Below, piece after piece: positions 10,925-19,873 of a stretch of 64,000 nt of DNA (the stretch's first letter is position 1; every line of letters starts with the position of its first letter). The stretch covers positions 124,001 through 188,000 of the forward strand of contig CANFOS010000004.1 in NCBI GenBank assembly GCA_947448735.1. Direction: 5' to 3'. Made by a program: the position numbers and the translations under genes. The DNA is from Comamonadaceae bacterium. GTDB lineage: Bacteria > Pseudomonadota > Gammaproteobacteria > Burkholderiales > Burkholderiaceae_C. The notes below the pieces were generated by a model. The model saw only the letters and a list, made by a program, of their open reading frames with translations, ran no database searches and was not told where the DNA came from.

Positions 10925-12319
10925 CTAGTAAAACATCTTGGGCAACCAAAGCACCAACTTAGGAAAGTAAGTAATGATCACAAGCGATCCCAGCAGCGGA
11001 ACCAGCCAGGGCAATATCGCAACCGTCGTTCGCTCAACAGACAGTTTCGCCACCCGAGCCAGCACAAACAGCACCATCCCCATCGGCGGGTGCAGCAGGC
11101 CAATCATGAGGTTCAGCACCATCACCAGCCCAAAGTGAACCAGGTCAATGCCCAGCTTCTGGCAAATTGGCACCAGGATAGGCACCAGAATCGTGATGGC
11201 AGCGGTCGTCTCTAAAAAGCAGCCCACAAACAGCATCAGCAAATTGGCCAGCAGCAAAAACACATAAGGGTTCTGGGTAAAGCCCAGCACCCATTCGCTG
11301 ATGGCTGCCGTCACGCCAGTGGCCGTTAACATCCAGCCAAAAATACTCGCTGCAGCCACGATCAACAACACGGTGGCGGTCGTCTCCACCGTGTCCAGAC
11401 AGACTTTCACAAACATCTTGAAGTTCAATGTTTGGTACCAGGCAAAGCCCAGCACCATGGCCCACAAGCAGGCAGCGATGGCGCCTTCAGTCGGGGTAAA
11501 AATGCCGGTGGTCATGCCGCCAATCAGCAGCACCGGTGTCATGATGGGCAGGGCGGCTTGAAACTTGAACAGCTTGTCCATCGCAAACAGCACGATCAAA
11601 CCGCCAAACACCGTGACTTGCGCAGGCAGCCCGCCTTTGACAATCAGCAGCCACAGCGTGACTGGCCAAACGATCACCACCAGTGTTTCTATGAGCGCCT
11701 TGATAACGCGGGGCCATTCAAACTTGACATCTGCGCCCCAGCCGTTTTTATGAGCAAAGTAGGCCACTGTCACCATCATCAAAATAGCCATCAGCACGCC
11801 CGGCAAAATGCCCGCCAAAAACAGTGAACCAACACTGACGTTGGCCATCATGCCGTAGATCACAAACGGCAAACTCGGCGGAATGATGGGGCCCAGCGTG
11901 GCTGATGCAGCGGTGACGCCGACCGCAAACTCGGTGCTGTAGCCATGGTCTTTCATGGCCTTGATTTCAATCGTACCCAGCCCGGCTGCGTCGGCAATGG
12001 CCGTGCCGCTCATGCCTGCAAATATCACCGAGCCCACCACATTCACATGGCCCAGGCCGCCCTTCATCCAGCCGACGAGTGCCAAAGCGTAGTTGTAAAT
12101 GCGGTTGGTGATGCCGGCGTTGTTCATCAAATTGCCAGCCAGAATGAAAAACGGCACAGCGAGCAGCGGAAAGCTGTCGATGCCCGACACCATGCGGTGA
12201 ATCACCACAAAAGCCGGTAGCCCGCCCGTCCACCAGATGTAGATCAGCGCCGAGCCCGCCATGGCAATGGCGACCGGGATGCCGCCACTCATCAAGATCA
12301 AAAAGATAATTTTCAGCAT
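10925..12319 (-). CDS. dctM: TRAP transporter large permease (DctM-like)
   Basis: GIPVAIAMAGSALIYIWW, AGNLMNNAGITNRIYNYALALVGWMKGGLGHVNVVGSVIFAGMSGTAIADAAGLG. Confidence 0.94.
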   Translation of the reverse strand: MLKIIFLILMSGGIPVAIAMAGSALIYIWWTGGLPAFVVIHRMVSGIDSFPLLAVPFFILAGNLMNNAGITNRIYNYALALVGWMKGGLGHVNVVGSVIFAGMSGTAIADAAGLGTIEIKAMKDHGYSTEFAVGVTAASATLGPIIPPSLPFVIYGMMANVSVGSLFLAGILPGVLMAILMMVTVAYFAHKNGWGADVKFEWPRVIKALIETLVVIVWPVTLWLLIVKGGLPAQVTVFGGLIVLFAMDKLFKFQAALPIMTPVLLIGGMTTGIFTPTEGAIAACLWAMVLGFAWYQTLNFKMFVKVCLDTVETTATVLLIVAAASIFGWMLTATGVTAAISEWVLGFTQNPYVFLLLANLLMLFVGCFLETTAAITILVPILVPICQKLGIDLVHFGLVMVLNLMIGLLHPPMGMVLFVLARVAKLSVERTTVAILPWLVPLLGSLVIITYFPKLVLWLPKMFY

Positions 12320-12333
12320 GGCAATGGTTGTTT

Positions 12334-12903
12334 CTAGCGATCTTGCATGGTCGATTCAGGCTGTTCCAGCACCGTATAGCCCCGCCTCCTGTGCAGCAAC
12401 GCGACCTGAACTGATCGGCACGCCATGGCGGCAAACGCCAGCAAACACACGCCGTAGACCCAGTTCATCGGCAAGTCCACCATGGTCATGCGGGATGTGC
12501 TGCCCAGCTTGAGCATCATTAACCCGCACAGCACGGTAGCAGCTGCAAAAAAGCCAATCCTCATCCCGTCGACCAGGCTGGCGGTCACGCGGGCCAGCTT
12601 TTTGGGCATGAAGCGGTAGAAAAAATCAACCTGGATGTGGTTGTTTTTAATCACCCCAATCGTCGCGCCAGTAAACACCGTTGCAATCAACAAATAGCGG
12701 GCAATTTCTTCGGTCCAGGAGGCGGAGTTATTGAGCGCGTAGCGGGTAAAAAACTGGTAAAAAACCGTGATGCCCAGCAGCCAGAAAAAGCCCAGTGCGA
12801 CCCAGGCCTCCAAAGGGGTGCCGGACAAGTCCACCGCCTCATCCTGTGCGTTGAACTGCCCGTCAGGCCCCATCACCGGGGCCATGTCGTCAATGATGGA
12901 CAT
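12334..12903 (-). CDS. dctQ: TRAP transporter small permease (DctQ-like)
   Basis: FYQFFTRYALNNSASWTEEIARYLLIATVFTGA. Confidence 0.9.
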   Translation of the reverse strand: MSIIDDMAPVMGPDGQFNAQDEAVDLSGTPLEAWVALGFFWLLGITVFYQFFTRYALNNSASWTEEIARYLLIATVFTGATIGVIKNNHIQVDFFYRFMPKKLARVTASLVDGMRIGFFAAATVLCGLMMLKLGSTSRMTMVDLPMNWVYGVCLLAFAAMACRSVQVALLHRRRGYTVLEQPESTMQDR

Positions 12904-12912
12904 GCTGCAGGC

Positions 12913-13914
12913 TTACTTGATCATCACAATACGATCCCAGTCCTTTTTGTCCATCTTCATGGACTCAAAAGTAATGGCCTTGAGCACCCGTTGCTGAAAC
13001 TCATTGCGGTCAACCGTCACCACGTTGATTCCTTTTTTCTTGAACTCATCGACCAGCTCGCCTTCGCGTTTGCGAATCTCGTTTGTCGCGCTGACGGCCG
13101 CCTCCTGGGTGATGTCTGCCAGCAGTTTTTGCTCTGCTGCGCTCATCTTGCCCATGGTGCTGGGCGATATGACGGTGAGCAGCGCGTCTGAGATATGGCC
13201 GGTCAAAATAATGTTTTTCTGTACCTCAAAAAACTTTTTGGCCTCAATGGTGGGCAGCGGATTTTCTTGCGCATCGACCGTGCCGTTTTGCAGCGCCAGG
13301 TAGACCTCGGCAAAGGCAATGGGCGTGGGGTTGGCACCGCAGGCACGCGGCAACGCGGTGTAAACCGGTGAATCAGGCACCCGCATTTTGATGCCCTTCA
13401 TTTCGTCGCAGTTTTTAAACAGCTTGTTGCTGGTGGCATGGCGTGCGCCGTAGTAGGTCAGTGCCGTGACGGTGTTGCCGGTGGCTTTCTTGTAGCCCTC
13501 GGTGAGCTCTTTGAAGACATCGCTTTTGCCGTATTTGATGACGTGATCAGCATCCCGGAAAGTAAAAGGGTAGTAGCTCACGCCCAGCCGCGGGAATGAA
13601 TTGGACGCAAACGATGCACCCGTCAAAATAATATCGACCGTGCCCAATTGCAAGCCCTGGTTGATGTCGCTTTCTTTGCCGAGGCTGGAGGCAGGAAATA
13701 CCTGGATTTCAAATTTGCCGTTGGTGCGCTTTTTAAACTCTTCACCCGCCCAAACCGACCACTTGTGGTAGGGCTCGCTGGTTTCATACACGTGTGCCCA
13801 TTTCAGCTTGGTTTGCGCATTGGCAATGCTGAATTGGCCTGTAGCCCCCGTTATCAGGGCGCAAGCAGCTATTAATTTAAGAGTAGCGTTAAACGTTGAC
13901 GATTTGCTTTTCAT
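12913..13914 (-). CDS. dctP: TRAP transporter substrate-binding protein (DctP-like)
   Basis: LKWAHVYETSEPYHKWSVWAGEEFKKRTNGKFEIQVFPASSLGKESDINQGLQLGTVD; N-terminal signal peptide. Confidence 0.93.
   Translation of the reverse strand: MKSKSSTFNATLKLIAACALITGATGQFSIANAQTKLKWAHVYETSEPYHKWSVWAGEEFKKRTNGKFEIQVFPASSLGKESDINQGLQLGTVDIILTGASFASNSFPRLGVSYYPFTFRDADHVIKYGKSDVFKELTEGYKKATGNTVTALTYYGARHATSNKLFKNCDEMKGIKMRVPDSPVYTALPRACGANPTPIAFAEVYLALQNGTVDAQENPLPTIEAKKFFEVQKNIILTGHISDALLTVISPSTMGKMSAAEQKLLADITQEAAVSATNEIRKREGELVDEFKKKGINVVTVDRNEFQQRVLKAITFESMKMDKKDWDRIVMIK
13836..13886 (-). repeat. Family A repeat copy inside the dctP signal-peptide coding region
   Basis: minus strand gctactcttaaattaatagctgcttgcgccctgataacgggggctacaggc, in frame as ATLKLIAACALITGATG. 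Confidence 0.7.
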
Positions 13915-14711
13915 GATGTCTCCTGGTTGGTTTTGAACTTGCTTTTGAAGGGGCTACTGAAGAAGGGGCGACTGAAACTTTGACGGCGCACGGCGCACGG
14001 CGCGGGCGGGTTGGCCAGCTTCCAGCTCGCCGAAAAGCGCGTCAGGGCTTTGGACATGTGGTTTTGCATCGCCTCGCGTGCGGCGTTCGGCTTGCGGTTT
14101 TTAATCGCGCTCAGCACGGCGCTGTGTTCAGCCATCACCGCCCGCCAGGATGCGGGCCGTTCAAAGTAGTCCGCGAGCCGCAGGTACAGCGGGCTTCGGC
14201 GTGCCAGCCAATAGCGGCTGACGGTATCGGCCAGCACTTCGTTGCCGCAAGCCTGCGCAATCGCCCGGTGAAATAGCTCATCGCCCACCAGCGGGTCTTT
14301 ATGCTCTTTCAGTGCAAGTTTCATTTGTGCCAGCGCGTGAGCGATGCGGTCAATTTGTTCTTGGTTTGCTTGCTGGGCGGCCATGGCCGCGGCTTCGCCT
14401 TCGATCAGGCCGCGCGCCATGATGAGCTCGAGCGGGCCCCATTCGTCGTAGGCCGCTTTTGCGTCAGCAACCGGCGGCGTGTTTCTCTGGACGTACACAC
14501 CCGAACCGCTGCGTACCTCGACCCAGCCTTCTACCTCAAGCGCAATCAGGGCCTCGCGCACGGAGGGGCGGCTCACGCCCATCTGCACGGCCAGGTCGCG
14601 CTCGGCGGGTAGGCGCTGACCAATGGCAAATTCCCCAGCCTCCATCAACCCACGCAACTGCTCGGCGATGTGCCGATACAAGCGTTTGGGTTCAAGCGGT
14701 TGCACAGGCAC
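13911..14711 (-). CDS. FadR/GntR-family transcriptional regulator (FCD)
   Basis: LYRHIAEQLRGLMEAGEFAIGQRLPAERDLAVQMGVSRPSVREALIALEVEGWVEVRSGSGVYV; ATGA overlap with dctP. Confidence 0.93.
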   Translation of the reverse strand: MPVQPLEPKRLYRHIAEQLRGLMEAGEFAIGQRLPAERDLAVQMGVSRPSVREALIALEVEGWVEVRSGSGVYVQRNTPPVADAKAAYDEWGPLELIMARGLIEGEAAAMAAQQANQEQIDRIAHALAQMKLALKEHKDPLVGDELFHRAIAQACGNEVLADTVSRYWLARRSPLYLRLADYFERPASWRAVMAEHSAVLSAIKNRKPNAAREAMQNHMSKALTRFSASWKLANPPAPCAVRRQSFSRPFFSSPFKSKFKTNQETS

Positions 14712-14751
14712 GTTGAGATCGATGGTTAAGGGTTAGCCAGAACTGAAAAAG

Positions 14752-14762
14752 TGGTCAGACCA
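14752..14762. promoter_or_regulatory. Candidate FadR/GntR operator
   Basis: tggtcagacca, perfect 11-nt dyad in the GntR/SDR divergent intergenic region. Confidence 0.6.
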
Positions 14763-14829
14763 ATTCATAATCACACAAAAGCTTTTGGCCAACATCCGGC
14801 AAAACCCTCGACAATTTCAAGGACTCACT

Positions 14830-15561
14830 ATGCGACTGACAGGAAAGACCGCGCTCGTTACCGCGGCAGGCCAAGGCATTGGAAAAGCCAGCGCGCTGGC
14901 GTTGGCGGCAGAAGGCGCGACCGTGTGGGCAACTGACTTGAATGAAAAGCTGCTGGCCAGTTATGCGGGCGTGCCAAACATTCATACGGCTGTGCTCGAC
15001 GTCATGGACAAGTCCGCGATTCAAAAACGCATTGGCGCCATGCCCGCCATTGACGTGCTGTTCAACTGCGCCGGCTTTGTGCATGCAGGCACGGCACTCG
15101 ATGCCACCGACGAGCAGTGGGACTTTGCATTCGATTTGAACGTGCGTTCGCAGTTCTGGACCATCCAAGCCGCGTTGCCTTATATGCTGGCCCGTCAAAA
15201 AGGCAGCATCATCAACATGGCCAGCGTGGTCAGCATCAAGGGGCTTCCCAATCGGTTTGTCTATGGCGCGTCGAAGGCGGCGGTGATTGGCTTGACCAAA
15301 AGCGTCGCCGCAGATTTCGTCATGCAAGGCGTGCGCTGCAATGCCATTTGCCCCGGCACGGTCGACACGCCGTCGCTGACCGACCGCATCAATGTGTACG
15401 AAGACCCGGTCGAGGCACGCAAAAACTTCATCGCCCGCCAGCCCATGGGCAGGCTGGCGCAGGCCCATGAGATTGCGCCACTGGTTGTCTTTTTGGCCAG
15501 CGACGAGTCTGCCTTTGTCACCGGCCAGTCGTATGGCATTGACGGCGGTATGACCATATGA
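14830..15561 (+). CDS. SDR oxidoreductase, DHRS6/2-keto-3-deoxy-L-fuconate dehydrogenase-like
   Basis: GKTALVTAAGQGIGKASALALAAEG, DVLFNCAGFVHAGT, YGASKAAVIGLTKSVAADFVMQGVRCNAICPGTVDTPSL; start 14830 preferred over 14785. Confidence 0.85.
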   Translation: MRLTGKTALVTAAGQGIGKASALALAAEGATVWATDLNEKLLASYAGVPNIHTAVLDVMDKSAIQKRIGAMPAIDVLFNCAGFVHAGTALDATDEQWDFAFDLNVRSQFWTIQAALPYMLARQKGSIINMASVVSIKGLPNRFVYGASKAAVIGLTKSVAADFVMQGVRCNAICPGTVDTPSLTDRINVYEDPVEARKNFIARQPMGRLAQAHEIAPLVVFLASDESAFVTGQSYGIDGGMTI

Positions 15562-16304
15562 ACCGGCTGGATCTGGCAGGTCGGCATGCCGTCATCACTG
15601 GCGGTGCAACGGGTCTTGGTTTTGCGATTGCCCAGCGCATTCTGGCGTCGCAGGCCGTGGTCACACTATGGGATGTGAATGCTGCTGCGCTTGAACATGC
15701 ACAGCAGCAATTAGGTGTGGGCGTGTCCACCGTGGTGGTCGATGTGGGTGATCCGGCCAGCGTGGCCCGTGCGGCAGCGCACACGGCTACCCTGCATCCG
15801 GCCATCGATGCGTTGGTCAATTGCGCGGGTATCACCGGCCCGAATGCGAAACTGTGGGACTACCCGCCGCAGGCATGGCAGCAAGTCATGCAGGTCAACT
15901 TGAATGGCGTTTTTTATTGCTGCCGCGAAGTCGTGCCGCTGATGCGTCACCAAAACTACGGCCGCATCGTCAACATCGCGTCGGTCGCAGGCAAAGAGGG
16001 CAACCCCAACGCCAGTGCTTACAGCGCCAGCAAAGCAGGGGTGATCGCCTTGACCAAATCACTGGGCAAAGAACTGGCTGATACCGGGGTAAGGGTGAAC
16101 TGCGTCACACCGGCCGCTGTTAAAACCGCCATCTTCGACCAGATGAGCCAAGAGCATATTGCGTTTATGCTCTCCAAGATTCCTATGGGCCGTTTTGGCG
16201 AGCCCGAAGAAATCGCTGCGATGGTGGCTTGGCTGTGCACTGAAGAGTGTTCGTTCTCTACCGGTGCCGTGTTTGACCTGTCCGGCGGCCGCGCCACTTA
16301 TTGA
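15558..16304 (+). CDS. SDR family oxidoreductase
   Basis: HAVITGGATGLGFAIAQRIL, YSASKAGVIALTKSLGKEL; 4-nt overlap with the upstream SDR. Confidence 0.92.
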   Translation: MNRLDLAGRHAVITGGATGLGFAIAQRILASQAVVTLWDVNAAALEHAQQQLGVGVSTVVVDVGDPASVARAAAHTATLHPAIDALVNCAGITGPNAKLWDYPPQAWQQVMQVNLNGVFYCCREVVPLMRHQNYGRIVNIASVAGKEGNPNASAYSASKAGVIALTKSLGKELADTGVRVNCVTPAAVKTAIFDQMSQEHIAFMLSKIPMGRFGEPEEIAAMVAWLCTEECSFSTGAVFDLSGGRATY

Positions 16305-16335
16305 TTTTTACCACCTGAATAAAAAAGGAAGCTTC

Positions 16336-17187
16336 ATGAAACTCGTTCGTTATGGCAAGCCCGGCAAAGAAAAGCCAGGCCTGATAGATGCTGAAGGCAA
16401 GCTGCGTGACCTGAGCGCCGTCGTCAAGGATTTCAGTGGCGACCAGCTGGGCGAGGCGACGCTCGCCAAGCTGCGCAAACTCAAAACCGACAAGCTGCCG
16501 CTGGTCAAAGGCTCGCCGCGCATGGGCTGCCCAGTGGCCAATGTCGGCAAGTATGTCGCCATCGGTCTGAACTACCGCGACCACGCCGCCGAGGCCGGCA
16601 TGCCGATCCCCAAAGAGCCGATCATTTTCATGAAGGCCAACAGCTGCATCCAGGGGCCCAACGATGACGTGATGCTGCCCAAGGGCTCGGTCAAGGGCGA
16701 CTGGGAGATTGAACTGGGCATCGTGATTGGCACGCGCGCGCGCTATGTGTCGCAAAAAGACGCACTGACCTACGTTGCCGGCTACACCCTGTGCAACGAC
16801 GTGAGCGAGCGCGAGTTCCAGATCGAGCGTGGCCCGCAGTGGGACAAGGGCAAGGGTTGCGACACCTTCGGCCCGATCGGCCCTTGGCTGGTGACGACGG
16901 ACGAGATCACCAATCCGCAAAAACTCGACATGTGGCTGGACGTCAACGGCACACGCCGCCAGACCGGCAACACCAAGACCATGATCTTCGGTGCCGCCAA
17001 AATCGTCAGCTATTGCAGCCAGTTTTTCACACTGATGCCTGGCGACGTGATCTGTACTGGCACGCCTCCCGGCGTAGGCATGGGCGCAAAGCCCAACCCG
17101 GTGTTCCTGCGCAAGGGTGATGTCATGACTCTGGGCATCGAAGGCCTGGGTGAGCAGCGACAGTTGGTGGTTCCCTTCAAGCTTTAA
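16336..17187 (+). CDS. Fumarylacetoacetate hydrolase family protein (2,4-diketo-3-deoxy-sugar-acid hydrolase-like)
   Basis: YVAIGLNYRDHAAEAGMPIPKEPIIFMKANSCIQGPNDD, GDWEIELGIVIG, GDVICTGTPPGVGMG; ATG 16336 preceded by aaaggaag. Confidence 0.9.
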   Translation: MKLVRYGKPGKEKPGLIDAEGKLRDLSAVVKDFSGDQLGEATLAKLRKLKTDKLPLVKGSPRMGCPVANVGKYVAIGLNYRDHAAEAGMPIPKEPIIFMKANSCIQGPNDDVMLPKGSVKGDWEIELGIVIGTRARYVSQKDALTYVAGYTLCNDVSEREFQIERGPQWDKGKGCDTFGPIGPWLVTTDEITNPQKLDMWLDVNGTRRQTGNTKTMIFGAAKIVSYCSQFFTLMPGDVICTGTPPGVGMGAKPNPVFLRKGDVMTLGIEGLGEQRQLVVPFKL

Positions 17188-17208
17188 AAGGCTGAAGTTC
17201 GCATCAGA

Positions 17209-17238
17209 AGCAGATCAAGGGTTTGCCCTTGATCTGCT
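17209..17238 (+). terminator. Strong hairpin downstream of the FAH gene
   Basis: agcagatcaaggg-tttg-cccttgatctgct, 13-bp perfect stem; no U-tract. Confidence 0.55.
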
Positions 17239-17320
17239 AAGACCGCCGCGTCTATAAAGCGGTATTTCCCCCAAAAACAAGTTGGTTTTGTACGCGTGGG
17301 CACAATTTGCTGCAAAATAG

Positions 17321-17334
17321 AACGACCGTTCGTT
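17321..17334. promoter_or_regulatory. Candidate TetR operator
   Basis: aacgaccgttcgtt near-palindrome just upstream of the TetR gene. Confidence 0.55.
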
Positions 17335-17350
17335 TTATTTTTCAACCTAT

Positions 17351-18025
17351 TTGCACACCATGGCCGTCGTTGAACTCCCTGTCAAAGTCGCTCGCCCTGC
17401 ATCGTCCCAAGCAGGTGGCACCGCTATGCACAAGGGCCAGCAAACCAAATCAGCCATCGTGGATGCGGCATTGGGTTTGGCCACGCAGATTGGCCTGGAA
17501 GGCCTGAGCATCGGTGCGTTGGCTGAGGTCATGCGCATGAGCAAGTCGGGTGTGTTTGCGCATTTTGGTTCCCGCGAAGAGCTGCAAATCTCTGTGATTC
17601 GCGAGTACCACGCCCGCTTTGAAGAAGAAGTGTTTTACCCCGCACTGCAAAAGCCCAAGGGCCTGCCACGCCTGAAGGCACTGTTTCAAAACTGGATGAA
17701 CCGCACCTCGGTCGAGCTTGATTCAGGCTGCCTGTACATCAGCGGCGCGGTCGAGTTTGACGACCGACCAGGCCCGGTGCGCGACGCGCTGGTCGGCTCT
17801 GTGCAGTCCTGGCTGGCTGCCATGCACCGCGCGGTGGTGCAGGCCAAGGAGGCCGGGCACCTGGCGCCAGACGCCGATGAGCACCAGATCGCGTTTGAAA
17901 TTCATGGCCTGATCCTGGCGCTGCACTATGAAGCGCGGTTTTTAAAAACGCCCAGTTCCGTCCATCGTGCCAACACCGGGTTCAACCGCATTCTTGAGCG
18001 CCGCCGAAGCGCAACAGCCCCATGA
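17351..18025 (+). CDS. TetR-family transcriptional regulator
   Basis: IVDAALGLATQIGLEGLSIGALAEVMRMSKSGVFAHFGSREELQISVI; start uncertain. Confidence 0.9.
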   Translation: MHTMAVVELPVKVARPASSQAGGTAMHKGQQTKSAIVDAALGLATQIGLEGLSIGALAEVMRMSKSGVFAHFGSREELQISVIREYHARFEEEVFYPALQKPKGLPRLKALFQNWMNRTSVELDSGCLYISGAVEFDDRPGPVRDALVGSVQSWLAAMHRAVVQAKEAGHLAPDADEHQIAFEIHGLILALHYEARFLKTPSSVHRANTGFNRILERRRSATAP

Positions 18026-18061
18026 CTTCACTTGTTTACTTTCATTTTTAGGAGCTGCCCC

Positions 18062-19873
18062 ATGCCTGTTTACAACCCGCCCCTGCGCGACATGCAATTT
18101 GTGATGCACGAAGTGCTCAAAGTCACAGAAGAACTCAAGCCAATCACCAAGTATGCCGATGCGGACGTTGACACCATCAATGCCGTGCTCGAAGAAGGCG
18201 CAAAATTCGCCACCGAGGTCGTGTTTCCGCTCAATATCAGCGGCGATGAAGAAGGCTGCAAACTGGACATCACCACCCACGCCGTGACCACGCCAAAGGG
18301 CTTCAAAGAAGCCTACGCCAAGTACGTAGAAGGCGGCTGGCCGGCACTGAGCGGCGACCCGGAATTTGGTGGCCAGGGCTTGCCGCTGGTCATCAACCAG
18401 TGCTTTTATGAAATGCTCAACAGCGCCAACCAGGCCTGGACCATGTACCCCGGCCTCACGCATGGCGCGCACGCCGCGCTGCACAGCCACGGCACTGAAG
18501 CGCAAAAGCAGACCTACCTGCACAAAATGACCAGCGGCGAATGGACTGGCACCATGTGCCTGACCGAACCGCATTGCGGCACCGACCTGGGCCTGATGCG
18601 CACCAAGGCTGAAGCCTTGCCTGACGGCACTTACAAAATCACCGGCAACAAAATTTTCATCAGCGCTGGCGAACACGACATGGCTGGCAACATCATTCAT
18701 CTGGTGCTGGCACGCGTGGTTGATGCGCCTGCAGGCATCAAGGGCGTCAGCCTGTTCATCGTGCCCAAGTTTCACGTCAACGCAGACGGCTCTTTGGGCG
18801 AACGCAACGGCATTTACTGCGGTGGGCTGGAGCACAAAATGGGCATCCACGGCAACGCAACAGCGCAAATCGTTTTAGACGGTGCGATTGGCACCATGGT
18901 CGGCGCGCCCAACAAAGGCATGCAGGGCATGTTTGTGATGATGAACGCTGCCCGCCTGGGTGTGGGCAACCAGTCACTCGGCCTGACCGAAGTGGCGTAT
19001 CAAAACGCCTTGGCCTACGCCAAAGACCGCATTCAAATGCGCTCCTTGTCTGGCACCAAAGCCAAAGACATGCCCGCCGACCCGATCATCGTGCACCCCG
19101 ACGTGCGCAAAATGCTGTTGACCGCCAAAGCCTACGCCGAAGGTGGCCGCGCCTTGGCGACCTACTGCGCGGTGCTGCTTGACAAAGAGCATCAGCACCC
19201 CGACGAGGCGGTGCGCAAGGAAAGTGGGGAGTTGTTGTCGCTGCTCACACCTATCGTCAAGGCCTTCCTGACTGACAACGGCCATATCGCCACCAGCGCC
19301 TGCCTGCAGGTGTTTGGCGGCCACGGCTACGTCAAAGAGTGGGGCATGGAGCAGTTTGTGCGCGACAACCGCATCAACATGATTTATGAAGGTACCAACA
19401 CCATCCAGTCACTGGACTTGCTGGGCCGAAAAATTTTGAGCAACAACGGCGCAACGCTTAAAAAATTCGGCAAGCTGATTGCTGCGCTGGTGCAGGAAGA
19501 GGGCGTGAACGAAAAGATGGCCGAGTTCATCAACCCACTGGCCGTGCTGGCTGAGCAGATGACCAAGTTCACCACCGAGCTGGGTTTCAAGGGCTTTCAA
19601 AATGCCGACGAAGTGGGCGCCGCTGCGGTGGACTATTTGCGTGTGGCCGGTCACCTGGTATTTGGCTACTTTTGGGCGCGTATGGCGCAGGTCGCGCTGC
19701 GTGAGATTGCTGCGGCGCAATCACAAGGCAAGCCGACCGACAAGTTTTACATCGCCAAGCTGCAAACCGCCCGCTTTTACTTTGCCAAGCTCTACCCTGA
19801 GACCGCCACGCTGATGCGCACCGCGCGCAGCGGCGCCAAGTCGCTGATGGAAACTGACGAAGCACTGGCTTGA
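18062..19873 (+). CDS. Acyl-CoA dehydrogenase
   Basis: TGTMCLTEPHCGTDLGLMRTKAEALPDGTYKITGNKIFISAGEHDM, QVFGGHGYVKEWGMEQFVRDNRINMIYEGTNTIQ. Confidence 0.94.
   Translation: MPVYNPPLRDMQFVMHEVLKVTEELKPITKYADADVDTINAVLEEGAKFATEVVFPLNISGDEEGCKLDITTHAVTTPKGFKEAYAKYVEGGWPALSGDPEFGGQGLPLVINQCFYEMLNSANQAWTMYPGLTHGAHAALHSHGTEAQKQTYLHKMTSGEWTGTMCLTEPHCGTDLGLMRTKAEALPDGTYKITGNKIFISAGEHDMAGNIIHLVLARVVDAPAGIKGVSLFIVPKFHVNADGSLGERNGIYCGGLEHKMGIHGNATAQIVLDGAIGTMVGAPNKGMQGMFVMMNAARLGVGNQSLGLTEVAYQNALAYAKDRIQMRSLSGTKAKDMPADPIIVHPDVRKMLLTAKAYAEGGRALATYCAVLLDKEHQHPDEAVRKESGELLSLLTPIVKAFLTDNGHIATSACLQVFGGHGYVKEWGMEQFVRDNRINMIYEGTNTIQSLDLLGRKILSNNGATLKKFGKLIAALVQEEGVNEKMAEFINPLAVLAEQMTKFTTELGFKGFQNADEVGAAAVDYLRVAGHLVFGYFWARMAQVALREIAAAQSQGKPTDKFYIAKLQTARFYFAKLYPETATLMRTARSGAKSLMETDEALA

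Noticed and set aside
17942-18868. 308-aa minus-strand ORF
   Set aside because: Antisense to the acyl-CoA dehydrogenase; no supported domain.
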